A stretch of 64,000 bases of DNA from Microbacterium oleivorans (GCF_013389665.1 NZ_CP058316.1:744001-808000); one strand, 5' to 3'. Shown: positions 23,064-32,337, counted from the stretch's first letter. Made by a program: numbers and translations. Notes: generated by a model not told the origin, from the sequence alone.

Positions 23064-24551
23064 TCAGTGCGCCGCGACCTGCGGCGCGGCTTCGACGGGT
23101 TCGGGCTTGCGGACGAAGAAGGTCAGCGCCACGGCGACCGAGGCGATCACCGCACCCGTGAAGAAGGCGGTGTGCACGCCGCTCGCGGTCGCCGAGACGG
23201 CGGCCGCTCCGCCCGCGGCCGCTGCGGCCGCCCCCACCGACATGAGCGTCACGAACAGGGCGGTGCCCGCCGCACCCGCCACCTGCTGGAGGGTGCTCAC
23301 GGTCGCACTGCCGTGCGAGTACAGACGCGCCGGCAGCGAACCGAGCGCCGAGGTGAGCAGCGGTGTGAAGACGCAGCCGAGGCCGAGGTTCAGGGTCATG
23401 TGCACGGCGATGATCCATCCGATCGAGGTCTCGGTGCCGAAGGTGGTCATGCCCCACAGCGCCGCCGCGGCGACGATCATGCCCGGGATGACCAGCGGGG
23501 TCGGTCCGAATCGGTCGAACAGCGCACCAACGACGGGTGCGATCAGCCCCATCAGCACACCGCCGGGAAGCAGCATGAGACCCACGGTCAGAGTGTCGAG
23601 CCCCAGGACCTGCTGCAGGTAGAGCGGCAGCAGGATGAGCGAGCCGAACAGCGCCGACATCACCACGACCACCAGCACGACGGCGAGGCTGAACGACCGC
23701 GAGCGGAAGGTCCGGAGGTCGAGCAGCGCAGCGTCCTGCTTCTGCAGCGCGAGCTGGCGGACAACGAACGCCGCGAGCGAGAGGGCGCCGACGACGAGCG
23801 GGATCCACACCGGCACCGGGGCGTGCCCGGCGGCCGATTCGCCGATCGAGCTCAGCCCGAAGATGAGTCCGCCGAATCCGACGGCCGAGAGGATGACCGA
23901 CGCGACGTCGAAGCGCGCCTCGCGCGTCTCGGTGACGTTCTTGACCCAGATGGCGCCGAGAGCGAGGGCCAGCAGGGCGATGGGGAGGACGAGCCAGAAC
24001 ATCCAGCGCCAGTCGAGCACCGACAGGATCAGCCCCGAGACGGTGGGGCCGATCGCCGGCGCCACCGCGATCACGATGCTGATGACGCCCATCATGCGCC
24101 CGCGGCGCGAGGGCTCGACGACGTTGAGCACCGTCGTCATCAGCAGCGGCATCATGATCGCGGTGCCCGACGCCTGCACGACGCGTCCGGTCAACAGCAT
24201 CCCGAAGCCGGGCGCCAGGGCCGCGATCAGGGTGCCCGCGGCGAAGAGGGTCATCGCGGTGAAGAAGATGCGTCGCAGCGGGAACCGCGCGAGCAGGTAG
24301 CCGGTGAGCGGGATCACCACGGCCATCGTGAGGAGGAAACCGGTAGTCAGCCACTGCGCCGTCGCCGCGGTGATGTCGAGATCGACCATCAGTCGCGGCA
24401 GGGCGACGCCCATGATCGTCTCGTTGAGGATGACGACGAACGCCGACGCCACGAGCAGGGCGATGACGGGTCCGGTGCGCACCGCCGGGGTCACGACGGC
24501 GGTGTTCAGGGGAACGGATGCGGTGGAGGGATGCTGCTGCTCAATTGTCAC
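23064..24551 (-). CDS. DHA2-family (EmrB/QacA-like) multidrug exporter
   Basis: A 495-residue major facilitator with about 14 helices. N-terminal motifs include NETIMGVALPRLMVDL (motif D1 region), WLTTGFLLTMAVVIPLTGYL and the motif-C-like segment GPTVSGLILSVLDWRWMFWL of exporters. It should expel hydrophobic or cationic compounds using the proton gradient. The GTG 24551 start has no ribosome-binding site, and a -10-like box just upstream suggests a leaderless message. It diverges from a TetR gene with two inverted repeats between, so drug-inducible control is likely. Confidence 0.92.
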   Translation of the reverse strand: MTIEQQHPSTASVPLNTAVVTPAVRTGPVIALLVASAFVVILNETIMGVALPRLMVDLDITAATAQWLTTGFLLTMAVVIPLTGYLLARFPLRRIFFTAMTLFAAGTLIAALAPGFGMLLTGRVVQASGTAIMMPLLMTTVLNVVEPSRRGRMMGVISIVIAVAPAIGPTVSGLILSVLDWRWMFWLVLPIALLALALGAIWVKNVTETREARFDVASVILSAVGFGGLIFGLSSIGESAAGHAPVPVWIPLVVGALSLAAFVVRQLALQKQDAALLDLRTFRSRSFSLAVVLVVVVMSALFGSLILLPLYLQQVLGLDTLTVGLMLLPGGVLMGLIAPVVGALFDRFGPTPLVIPGMIVAAAALWGMTTFGTETSIGWIIAVHMTLNLGLGCVFTPLLTSALGSLPARLYSHGSATVSTLQQVAGAAGTALFVTLMSVGAAAAAAGGAAAVSATASGVHTAFFTGAVIASVAVALTFFVRKPEPVEAAPQVAAH

Positions 24552-24552
24552 C

Positions 24553-24597
24553 GACTGATCATATGTCAGTCACTGCCATCTTGTCGCTGTGAGACAA
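24553..24597. promoter_or_regulatory. two inverted repeats between exporter and tetR genes
   Basis: gactga-N7-tcagtc (24553-24571) overlaps the exporter promoter, and ttgtc-N7-gacaa (24581-24597) overlaps the tetR -10 region, whose box gacaat (24593-24598) would start transcription at the tetR ATG. The half-sites differ, so only one may be the true TetR site. Confidence 0.6.
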
Positions 24598-24604
24598 TAA
24601 CGTC

Positions 24605-25273
24605 ATGGAGCCGAAACACGAGGAGGCGCCCGAGGACGAGCAACGCGCCGGTCTGCGCGAACGTCGTCGTCGTGAGACGCAACGCGAGCTGTCGGACGCC
24701 GCCCTCGATCTCTTCGAGGAGCGCGGCGTGCACGGCACCACCGTCGACGACATCGCCCGGCGCGCCGGCACGTCCCAGCGCACCTTCTTCCGGTACTTCC
24801 CGACGAAGGAGGCCGCCGTCTTCGCCAGCGCCGACGACTCCGCCCGTGTCGTCGACGACGCCATCGAGGCCGTTCGCGGCGGCGCGTCCATCGTCGAGGG
24901 CATCGAGCGCGGCTGGCTGCGACTGCTCGACCACCTCGATGAACACCCCGACGAGCACCTCCGCACCCTGCGTGTGCGACGAGTCGTCGGCAGCGAGCCC
25001 TCGCTGCTCGCGCTCGCCCTCTGCAACGAGGCCGAGCAGGTCGAGCAGCTGATGCAGGCGGCCGTGCAGGCGACCGACCGCGAGACCGACATGGTCGCGG
25101 TGCGCGCCGCGGTCTCGACCCTCGCGCTGATCCTCCGCCTGACCTTCGACGAGTGGGCTCGCCGTGCGGAACTGAACGAGCGAGCGAGCATCCGTCGGAT
25201 CTACAGCGAAACACGGCGGGGTGTCGCGGCGATCGCACGAGACCTCGAAGGCGAACCGCGTCGCGTCGGCTGA
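24605..25273 (+). CDS. TetR-family regulator
   Basis: A 222-residue protein. The HTH follows an acidic/basic N terminus: RRRETQRELSDAALDLFEER (about 19-38), then VDDIARRAGTSQRTFFRYF, a near-consensus TetR recognition helix, and PTKEAAVF. The C-terminal domain (about 75-205) is helical with a TetR_C-like profile. It diverges from the DHA2 exporter and probably represses it. There is no ribosome-binding site; see the promoter entry for the likely leaderless start. Confidence 0.92.
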   Translation: MEPKHEEAPEDEQRAGLRERRRRETQRELSDAALDLFEERGVHGTTVDDIARRAGTSQRTFFRYFPTKEAAVFASADDSARVVDDAIEAVRGGASIVEGIERGWLRLLDHLDEHPDEHLRTLRVRRVVGSEPSLLALALCNEAEQVEQLMQAAVQATDRETDMVAVRAAVSTLALILRLTFDEWARRAELNERASIRRIYSETRRGVAAIARDLEGEPRRVG

Positions 25274-25331
25274 ACGGATCGGCCGACGCCCCGGCCCGCA
25301 TCGAGCGGGTCGCGGCGGCCCGTTCCCGCGG

Positions 25332-25640
25332 TCAGCGCACGTCGGAGGTGCGCAGGCGCCGGTGAGCCACCGGCGCTCGTGTCCCCCGCCGACGCGTGCG
25401 CCCGGTGGTCGGTCGCGATGCGGCGGGACGCGCGGCGGCCGCGACAGCGGCGGCGGCGGCCGCGGGCGAGGCGTGGATGCCGAGGTCGGCGCCGTGGCCG
25501 CTCTCGGCATCGAAGGTGGCCGGAGCGACACCGGTGGTCACGAACCCGGCGTACTGACCGTCGAGAGTGGCGACGAAGAAGTCGTCGTCGGCCTGACGCC
25601 AGGTGAGCGCGGGCGCGGAAGAAGAAAGAGAAGAGAGCAC
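25332..25640 (-). CDS. small protein with Ala-rich tail, unknown function
   Basis: A 102-residue protein starting at GTG 25640 with AAGG upstream. The first half looks like a compact beta domain (LTWRQADDDFFVATLDGQYA, then GFVTTGVAPATFDAE). The second half is Ala-rich, then strongly basic (RRRGTRAPVAHRRLR). I recognise only a general resemblance to short Microbacteriaceae proteins that begin LTWxxADxxFxVAT. A frame extends to ATG 25754, but that part is low-complexity and overlaps the promoter region. Confidence 0.6.
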   Translation of the reverse strand: MLSSLSSSAPALTWRQADDDFFVATLDGQYAGFVTTGVAPATFDAESGHGADLGIHASPAAAAAAVAAAARPAASRPTTGRTRRRGTRAPVAHRRLRTSDVR

Positions 25641-25813
25641 GAGGGCCTTAGAACGAGGGGCGCACAGATCGGTGCGCGCGAAAAGATGGGGGCTGGATGT
25701 TCCAGTGATCACGTCAGACGATCTGCTCGACGGTGAGCCAGACAAACGACGCACGAGTCCCGGAGGGACCTGTCTACGTTAGCACGGAGCTTCGAGGCAG
25801 GGGCCGTGGCCAG

Positions 25814-26683
25814 TCACGAGCGCCAGCGGGCGAAGGTGGCGCGCAGTCGCGTCGTCGCGCCTTCGACGAAGAGAGGATGCCGTCGGTACCAGGCGATGTG
25901 GGCTTCGGCGACCTCGGCGGGGTCGATCTCGACGCCGCCGACGAGCCAGTGCGGGTGCGGCTCGTCGGACAGGCCCCACGCATCCACCACCCACGGCTCG
26001 AGGGGAGCCCGCACCGAGTTCAGCAGCGGCCTGCCCGGATCGGTGGGCTCGCCCGCGTCACCCAACGCGTCGAGCACACGCTCGCCCAGCGGCATCCAGA
26101 TCGGGTTGCCGGGGTGATTGACCGTCCTCATGAGCTCGGCCGAGGTGGGATGCAGCAGATCCGAGACCGCGACGTCGATGTCCTGTTCGCGCCGGCGCAG
26201 CTCGGCGAGCGAGTCGTCCGCCGTGGCCAGGACTCCCTCGCGATCGAGAGCGTCGCGGACGGGAAGCCCGATGAGCGCAGCCAGGGTGCGGACGTCGTGG
26301 TATGCCACCACCGGCGGGACCTCGTCGACCCCCGGCACGTGGAGCGCCGCCTGGAACGGGTGGAGACCGGCGTAGCGAACCACCGGAAAGGTCACGAGAG
26401 CGGCCGTCGCCGGGAGGGACGCCGCCAGCTGCCGCGTGCCGAGCGGCAGCCCGTGGTAGTCCTCGCGCACGGGCTGGGCGACCAGGAACGAGGCACGACG
26501 CAGAAGCGCGTGCAGGCGTTCGGCATCCGCCGCCGTCATCTCGTGGACGGCGGGGACGCGGACCGTCGGGCGATCGGGGGCATCGAGGACGATCCGCAGC
26601 GATTCGGCCTGGCAGTTGCCCACCACGACCCCGAAGCCGTCGGGAAGCTCGTGGTCGCGCTGCGCTGTCGACACGGGAGGCAT
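25814..26683 (-). CDS. WcbI-like putative polysaccharide acetyltransferase
   Basis: A 289-residue protein whose N terminus carries VVVGNCQAESLR (about 19-30), the signature of the WcbI family implicated in capsule modification. Later conserved blocks include VRVPAVHEM, ASFLVAQPVREDYHGLPLGT, VVRYAGLHPFQAALHVPG and HPTSAELMRTVNHPGNPIW, where His and Asp residues could be catalytic. No membrane helix. It is not near capsule genes here, so its acceptor is unclear. Confidence 0.8.
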   Translation of the reverse strand: MPPVSTAQRDHELPDGFGVVVGNCQAESLRIVLDAPDRPTVRVPAVHEMTAADAERLHALLRRASFLVAQPVREDYHGLPLGTRQLAASLPATAALVTFPVVRYAGLHPFQAALHVPGVDEVPPVVAYHDVRTLAALIGLPVRDALDREGVLATADDSLAELRRREQDIDVAVSDLLHPTSAELMRTVNHPGNPIWMPLGERVLDALGDAGEPTDPGRPLLNSVRAPLEPWVVDAWGLSDEPHPHWLVGGVEIDPAEVAEAHIAWYRRHPLFVEGATTRLRATFARWRS

Positions 26684-26728
26684 CCCTTCACTGTGGCGGC
26701 GACGCCGCGTCCGCGAAGCCCTTTGCGC

Positions 26729-27283
26729 TCACGCCGCGCCGTGCGGTAGTGCGGCCGCTCGGGCGCGGTGTCGACGGACGCCGTCACGGTTGGCGCACCG
26801 GACCGAGCAGTAGCGCTGCCGCCCGTTGCGCGTGATGTCGACCACGACATTTCGGCACGGGTCGCCCGGGGCGTCCCCCGCGGCACACCTGCCGAGCCGG
26901 TCCATCCCGCGCGTCGTGAGATGGAGGGCCGTCCCCACCGCGATCACCGCACCCAGCACCTGCGGCAGGCGCTGGTCGTCGTCGCGGTAGTGCAGGTGCC
27001 ACCCGCCGTCGTGATCGGTCAGCCGGGGGTAGGCGGTCGCCTCCGCCATCCGACGGTTCAGGAGGGCGGCGCGGTGCTCGGCGGTCGGCGCATCGACGAC
27101 GTCGAGCCAGCCGTCGACGACCAGCCGGGTGCGATCCAGATCGGAGTCCGACGCGGGCGCGTACACCGCCGTCATCCCGAACTCGTACGAGCGCTCCACG
27201 ACGCCGTCGCGGTCTGCGGGCCAGTCGTTCGCAAGCGACGCCGCCAGCATGACCGCGTACTCGCCGTAAGGGTTGAGTTGCAT
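26729..27283 (-). CDS. CGNR zinc-finger domain protein (ABATE domain)
   Basis: A 184-residue putative regulator. The N-terminal ABATE domain (about 1-130) begins GEYAVMLAASLANDWPADRD. The C-terminal zinc finger has CRNVVVDITRNGRQRYCSVR then CANRDGVRRHR, with three Cys; the name-giving CGNR reads CANR. The first Cys aligns to the usual CxxxF/V position. ATG 27283 is used because the upstream frame is antisense to the divergent small gene. Typical members are DNA-binding and often act on drug or stress genes. Confidence 0.85.
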   Translation of the reverse strand: MQLNPYGEYAVMLAASLANDWPADRDGVVERSYEFGMTAVYAPASDSDLDRTRLVVDGWLDVVDAPTAEHRAALLNRRMAEATAYPRLTDHDGGWHLHYRDDDQRLPQVLGAVIAVGTALHLTTRGMDRLGRCAAGDAPGDPCRNVVVDITRNGRQRYCSVRCANRDGVRRHRARAAALPHGAA

Positions 27284-27308
27284 AAGGGCATTACAACACG
27301 ATCGGAGC

Positions 27309-27560
27309 ATGACCTCATCCGCCGCCACCCGAACCCCTCCCGAGCGCAACGCCTCGACGCACGCGACAGCCGTCCGATCCGCATCGGAATCGCACGAGCA
27401 CGGTTGGATCACCGAGTCGTCGCACCGCACCTCGGACGGCACGATCCGGTACGTGCGGTGCGCGATCTGCAATGCGCGTCGCGTCGACGCCGATGCGATC
27501 GACGCCGCGGCGCCGGTCGCCGCGAGCCGCGAGATCCGTCAGCCGATTTCACCCGGATGA
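27309..27560 (+). CDS. small zinc-ribbon-like protein
   Basis: An 83-residue protein. A disordered Ser/Thr/Arg N terminus (1-30) leads to the core HEHGWITESSHRTSDGTIRY then VRCAICNARRVD, where two His plus CxxC could bind zinc. It diverges from the CGNR gene 25 bases away, and its 3' end overlaps the convergent carboxypeptidase by 22 bases. I have no function for it; the conserved core suggests a real gene. Confidence 0.65.
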   Translation: MTSSAATRTPPERNASTHATAVRSASESHEHGWITESSHRTSDGTIRYVRCAICNARRVDADAIDAAAPVAASREIRQPISPG

Positions 27561-28894
27561 GTGAGACGCCACCACGCGGTGGGCGGCTCGATCATGCCCT
27601 CGAGGACGACCGGCGTGCTGTCGGTCTCGGGGCCGGCCGTCCAGGTGACCTCGCCGATCGTCTCGCCGTCGACCCACTCGACCGGCTCACGGTGCTGCAT
27701 CTCGACGACGATCGGCGTATCGGACCACGTCAGCAGCGAGGCGCCCTCTGCGAGCACGACGTCGAGGCTGCTCCCCCAGGCCGTCGTGTAGGTGCCGATC
27801 CGCTGACCGGGCTGCGCGAGGGCCGTGCGGTGGAAGCCCGCGGCCAGGCGCTGCAGCACACCTGCCGCGCTCGCGCCCACCGCCTGCTGCGAAGCGCCGC
27901 CGAGCGCCACCCCGATCACACGCAACGGCTCCGCCGTGCCGACATCGACCGTCGCGCTGTAGAGGAGGTTGGACCCGCTGTCCTCGAGCGTCCCGGTCTT
28001 CAGGCCGTCGATGCCCATCTCGCCCAACATGCGGTTGGTGTTCGCCAGCGGCCCCGTCGCCGGGAACGACACGGACGGCGTCGCGGCGATGGCCGACACC
28101 GTCGGGTCCGCCTTCGCCAGCCGGCCCAGGGCGATCAGGTCGGTCGGCGTGCTCGTGTTGCGCGGGTCGAGGCCCGTCGGCTCGACGATGGTCGTGCGCT
28201 CGAGGCCGCGTGCCGACAACCATCGGTCCGCGGCGCGGCGATACCCGTCGACGGAGCCGAAAGCCCAGACAGCGATCACCTCGGCGTAGTTGCTCGCCGA
28301 AGGCACGAGCATCGTCGCGAGGGCGTCGCGCAGCGACATCGAGCTCCCCGCGGGCATCGCCGCGATCGTCGCATCCCGGACGAAATACGCGTCGTACAGC
28401 GCGTGGTCGGCACGGTCGAAGGTCAGCGTCGGGCCGACGTCGGAGGCGTCGGCGAGAGGGAACGCGTCGAGCACCACGAGGGCGGTGACGAGCTTGGTGA
28501 TGCTCGCGATCGGGCGCGGCTCGTCGTCACCGTAACGTGCCCAGACACCCGCAGCCTCCGGTCCCAGGTAGGCCTCGGCCCCCGCCACCGACAACGCGGC
28601 GACGCCGTCGGGGGCGAAGCGGATGTCGGCGGCCGGCGGAGCGGCCGGCGCCGACGGCGCGGTGATGGCCGCCAGCGGCGCTCGCAGCGGCGCGTTCAAC
28701 GCCCAGGCCGCGTACCCGGCAGGCGGCGCGAGCACGACGACGGCGACCACGGCCGAGGCGATGAGTCCCCGACGGCGACGGCGACGCCGCGCCGCCGGGT
28801 CGATGGCCCGCGCCGCGCGGTCGGTGGCCCCGCCACCACGGAGCATCTCCGCGAACTCGACGAGATCATCGCCGTCCCGTGTGCGTTCCTCCAT
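27539..28894 (-). CDS. D-alanyl-D-alanine carboxypeptidase (DacA-like, S11 family)
   Basis: A 451-residue membrane-anchored enzyme that trims peptidoglycan stem peptides. Cytoplasmic N terminus (1-43, very Arg-rich), one membrane helix (about 44-66), a Pro/Ala linker, then the serine peptidase domain: SxxK as SITK (131-134, S131 nucleophile) and KTG in GLKTGT. The second motif, usually SxN, reads PSASNYA, so the Asn is one place late. The C-terminal 130 residues are an extra domain. It diverges from the lipoprotein/ABC operon. Confidence 0.9.
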   Translation of the reverse strand: MEERTRDGDDLVEFAEMLRGGGATDRAARAIDPAARRRRRRRGLIASAVVAVVVLAPPAGYAAWALNAPLRAPLAAITAPSAPAAPPAADIRFAPDGVAALSVAGAEAYLGPEAAGVWARYGDDEPRPIASITKLVTALVVLDAFPLADASDVGPTLTFDRADHALYDAYFVRDATIAAMPAGSSMSLRDALATMLVPSASNYAEVIAVWAFGSVDGYRRAADRWLSARGLERTTIVEPTGLDPRNTSTPTDLIALGRLAKADPTVSAIAATPSVSFPATGPLANTNRMLGEMGIDGLKTGTLEDSGSNLLYSATVDVGTAEPLRVIGVALGGASQQAVGASAAGVLQRLAAGFHRTALAQPGQRIGTYTTAWGSSLDVVLAEGASLLTWSDTPIVVEMQHREPVEWVDGETIGEVTWTAGPETDSTPVVLEGMIEPPTAWWRLTHPGEIG

Positions 28895-29006
28895 CGAGAC
28901 CCCCTCCTGCGTGCACCATCTTCACGCAAACGTCATCCTCACGGATGATTCCGGATCTTCAGCAAACCCATAGTCTGAGGGCGTTCTCGTATCAAGGGGG
29001 TTGCAC

Positions 29007-29981
29007 GTGCACCGGAACACGCTTCGATGGGCGGCACCGGCCGTCGTCGGTCTGGTCTTCATTCTCGCCGGCTGCACGGGCGGCGACCCCGCCACGCCCG
29101 ACGACGAGATCTCACCGCTGGGCGAATACTTCTCGGCCTTCTACGGCGGCGACCTCAGCGAAGAGGAGCAGCAGGCGAAGTTCGAGGCCGACGACAAGCA
29201 GCGCGAAGAGCTCATGGCGCAGTGCATGCAGGACGAGGGATTCGAGTACATCCCCGTCCCCACGTCGGGCGCGGTCTTCAGCTCCGGCGAGGAGTGGAAG
29301 CCCGACGATCGCGAGTTCGTATCGCAGTGGGGCTACGGCGCCGTCGAGTACCCGGGCGCCGACGAGCAACCCGATCCGGAGCAGACCACCACCGACCCCA
29401 ACTCGGAATACGTCATGAGCCTGTCGGAGTCGGAGCAGACCGCCTATTACGAGGCCCTCTACGGCCCCACTCCGAGCGAGGACGAGATGTCGGAGGACGG
29501 CTCGTACGAGTACAACTGGGAGACGGCCGGCTGCAGCGGCTGGGCGAGCCACGAGATCAGCGGCGACGACCCGCTGCAGTCCGACGAGTTCGCCGACGTG
29601 ATGGATGCCATCAACGCCTTCTACGAGAACTCCGCCACGCTCCCGGCCATCGCGGAGCTCGACCGCGAGTGGGCCTCGTGCATGGACGGCGCCGGCTACC
29701 CCGGCTTCGCCTCGCAGGCCGACGCGCAGAACTCGATCTACGACGAGCTGAACGCCCTGTGGAGCGAGAACACCTCCGAGACCGGCCCCGACGAAGCAGC
29801 GATGGACGAGATCCACGAGCGCGAGGTCGAGCTCGCTCTCGCCGACCTCGACTGCCGCGAGGAGACCGACTACCGCGCGAAGTACCAGGATGCGCAGTTC
29901 GAGGCCGAGGAGCAGTTCATCGCCGACCACAAGACCGAGCTCGACGCGATGAAGGCGGCGGCTGAGCAGGCTCGTTCGTGA
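29007..29981 (+). CDS. lipoprotein of unknown family, first gene of a MacAB-like operon
   Basis: A 324-residue acidic lipoprotein. The signal and lipobox LAGC give C23 as the lipidated residue. The mature protein is rich in Glu, Asp and Tyr and carries two related Cys motifs: MAQCMQDEGFEYIPVP and WASCMDGAGYPGF, plus two further lone Cys (ETAGCSGW, ADLDCREE). This pattern of CMxxxGY/F repeats appears in unassigned actinobacterial lipoproteins. GTG 29007 is selected by AAGGGGG upstream; TTG 29001 would abut it. It overlaps the HlyD-like gene (GTGA) and so is tied to the exporter. Confidence 0.82.
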   Translation: MHRNTLRWAAPAVVGLVFILAGCTGGDPATPDDEISPLGEYFSAFYGGDLSEEEQQAKFEADDKQREELMAQCMQDEGFEYIPVPTSGAVFSSGEEWKPDDREFVSQWGYGAVEYPGADEQPDPEQTTTDPNSEYVMSLSESEQTAYYEALYGPTPSEDEMSEDGSYEYNWETAGCSGWASHEISGDDPLQSDEFADVMDAINAFYENSATLPAIAELDREWASCMDGAGYPGFASQADAQNSIYDELNALWSENTSETGPDEAAMDEIHEREVELALADLDCREETDYRAKYQDAQFEAEEQFIADHKTELDAMKAAAEQARS

Positions 29982-31600
29982 CGGGCGGCCGGTCGTCGGG
30001 CTCCGACTCCCCAGGGTCCGACGACACCTTCGATGAGCTCATCGGCGACCCGGCTCCCGAGGTCGACGTCGCACCGGAGGAGGAAGCGGCCGTCGACGGC
30101 AGCGCGGTGGAGCCCGCTCCGGGCCGCCTCGGCGTCTGGCGCTCGGTGGTCTCGCGCAACCGGGCGCTGTGGATCACGGCCGCCGTCGCCGTGGTCGCGC
30201 TCGTGGGCGGCCTGCTGCTCGGACGATTCGTGATGGCGCCCGCCTCGGCCGCCTCCGACGACGCCCCCGCGCCCGGCCTGGTGACGGTGCCGGTCGAGTT
30301 CGGAGCGCTCAGCAACGACGTCACCATCCGCAGCGACGTCGGCTTCGCCGACCCCGTGGAGGTCATGATCGACACCTCCACGATCTCCGGACCCGCCGTG
30401 GTCACCGGGCAGGTGCCCGAGATCGGTGCCGAGCTCGGGCCCTTGTCGGTCGCCCTGGAGGTCGCCGGCCGCCCGGTGATCACCCTCCCCGGCGAACTGC
30501 CCGCCTACCGCACCCTTCGGTTCGGCGTCTCGGGGCCTGATGTCGCGCAGTTCAAGGAGGCGATGCGCGACGTCGGGATCGACGCCGGCGACCCCGGCAA
30601 CGACGTCTTCGACGAGCAGGCGTCGAACGCCGTCACGGCCCTCTATGCCGCGGTCGGCTACACCGGCCCCGAGTCGGAGGAGGACGGCGAGAGCTCGGTC
30701 CGCGCCGCGCAGGAGGGCGTCCGCGGGGCGGAGCAGGCTCTGTCGAGCGCTCGCACCGCCCTCGCCTCGGCCGGTCGCGACGGCAACGCGATCGCGCGCG
30801 CCGATCTCGACATCGCGAACGCCCGAGCCGTGCTGCAGGGCGCCCGCGACAACGGAGCGCCGTGGGACGAGATCGTCGCGGCCCAGAACCAGGTCGCTAC
30901 CGCCGAGCTGGCGCGGGAGCAGTTGAATGCGGCGCCCGACACCAGCGCGGAGCGTGCCGCCGTCGAGTCGGCGCAGTCGCAGCTCTCGCAGGCGCAGGAC
31001 GACCTGGCGCGAGCACGACAGCAGGCGCTCCCCGCACTGCCCGCCGGCGAAGTCCTGTACCTCACCGAGCTCCCGCGCCGCGTCGACGCGGTCGCCGCCG
31101 AGCGCGGCGGCATCCTGTCGGGGGCGGCGATGACGGTCTCGGGCGCGACCGTGGCCCTCACCGGCTCGGCCGCCGAGGCCGACGCGAAGCTGCTCCAGGT
31201 CGGTGCGACCGCGACGTTCGCCCTCCCCGACGGTGCGGAGCACACGGCCACCGTCACCGAGGTCGCCCCGGGCGCCGACGGCGAGAGCCGCTGGCAGGTG
31301 ACGCTGCAGCCGGCGGAGCTGTCGGCCGATCAGATCGTGCAGCTGCAGGGAACCAATGTGCGCGTCGTGATCGCCGTCGGCGCCACCGCGGGCGACGTGC
31401 TGAGCGTGCCCGCCGCGGCGCTGACTGCCGGTCCCGGCGGTGAGACGCGCGTGGAGGTCGTCGAAGGCGACCCGCGGGACCCGGACGCCCGCACCCGGCT
31501 GGTGGTCGTGGAGACCGGCTTGTCGGCGGGTGGCGCCGTCGAGGTGCGACCGACCGAGGGCGAGCTCGCAGCGGACGACCTCGTCGTGGTCGGGCGATGA
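29978..31600 (+). CDS. membrane-fusion (HlyD/MacA-like) protein with peptidoglycan-binding domain
   Basis: A 540-residue adaptor. Acidic cytoplasmic N terminus, one helix (about 63-86), then the extracytoplasmic part: a lipoyl-like fragment (VTVPVEFGALSNDVTIRSDV), a peptidoglycan-binding domain (about 184-230, SGPDVAQFKEAMRDVGIDAG), a helical hairpin (about 235-345, repeated Ala/Gln/Arg), and C-terminal beta-barrel modules. In Gram-positive systems this kind of adaptor links an ABC exporter to the cell wall. It overlaps the ATPase gene by four bases. Confidence 0.88.
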   Translation: MTGGRSSGSDSPGSDDTFDELIGDPAPEVDVAPEEEAAVDGSAVEPAPGRLGVWRSVVSRNRALWITAAVAVVALVGGLLLGRFVMAPASAASDDAPAPGLVTVPVEFGALSNDVTIRSDVGFADPVEVMIDTSTISGPAVVTGQVPEIGAELGPLSVALEVAGRPVITLPGELPAYRTLRFGVSGPDVAQFKEAMRDVGIDAGDPGNDVFDEQASNAVTALYAAVGYTGPESEEDGESSVRAAQEGVRGAEQALSSARTALASAGRDGNAIARADLDIANARAVLQGARDNGAPWDEIVAAQNQVATAELAREQLNAAPDTSAERAAVESAQSQLSQAQDDLARARQQALPALPAGEVLYLTELPRRVDAVAAERGGILSGAAMTVSGATVALTGSAAEADAKLLQVGATATFALPDGAEHTATVTEVAPGADGESRWQVTLQPAELSADQIVQLQGTNVRVVIAVGATAGDVLSVPAAALTAGPGGETRVEVVEGDPRDPDARTRLVVVETGLSAGGAVEVRPTEGELAADDLVVVGR

Positions 31601-32337
31601 CGACGGTGACCGAGGGCCTGACCGGCACGGGCACCGCGCCCGACGTCATCCGTTCGGATGACGTTCCGCCGGTGATCGAGCTGCGCGACGTGACCCGTTC
31701 GTTCCCGGGGCCCCCCGAGGTGCAGGCGCTGAAGGGGATCAACCTCACCGTCGCGGACGGCGACTACGTCTCGATCGTCGGGCCCAGCGGCTCGGGCAAG
31801 TCGACGATGCTCAACATCCTCGGTCTCCTCGACCGCCCGACCGTGGGCGAGTACCGTCTGGCGGGCGAGCTCACCGGCGGCTACAGCGAGGACGAGCGCG
31901 CGGCCGTGCGAGCGCGACGGCTGGGGTTCGTCTTCCAGGCGTTCCATCTCATGCCGCGCCGCACGGTTCTCGAGAACGTCATGCTCCCGATGCTGTACAG
32001 CGGCACACCGCGCGGCGAGCGCGGCGACCGCGCCCAGGCCGCGCTCGAACGCGTCGGCCTCGGTCATCGCGTCGACTTCCTGCCCGGACTCCTCTCGGGG
32101 GGTGAGCGCCAGCGTGTCGCCGTCGCCCGGGCCGTCGTGACGCAGCCGCGGGTGATCCTGGCGGATGAGCCGACCGGCAACCTCGACCAGGCGACGACCG
32201 CCGACATCATGGCGCTGTTCGAAGAGCTCAACGCGGGCGGTCTCACCTTCGTCGTCATCACCCACGACCAGCACGTCGCCGATCGCGCGGCGCGCCGCAT
32301 CCGCATCGCGGACGGTCGGATGAGCGAGCTCGCCTGA
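31597..32337 (+). CDS. MacB/LolD-type ABC transporter ATPase
   Basis: A 246-residue ATPase. Walker A GPSGSGKST (about 62-70), Q-loop FVFQAFHLMPRRTVLENVML, signature LSGGERQRVAVARAVV, Walker B VILADEPTGNLD and switch His in VVITHDQHVADRA. This subfamily powers MacB/FtsX-type permeases, which use a mechanotransmission rather than a classical transport cycle. It overlaps both neighbours, so all four genes form one unit. Confidence 0.96.
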   Translation: MTTVTEGLTGTGTAPDVIRSDDVPPVIELRDVTRSFPGPPEVQALKGINLTVADGDYVSIVGPSGSGKSTMLNILGLLDRPTVGEYRLAGELTGGYSEDERAAVRARRLGFVFQAFHLMPRRTVLENVMLPMLYSGTPRGERGDRAQAALERVGLGHRVDFLPGLLSGGERQRVAVARAVVTQPRVILADEPTGNLDQATTADIMALFEELNAGGLTFVVITHDQHVADRAARRIRIADGRMSELA

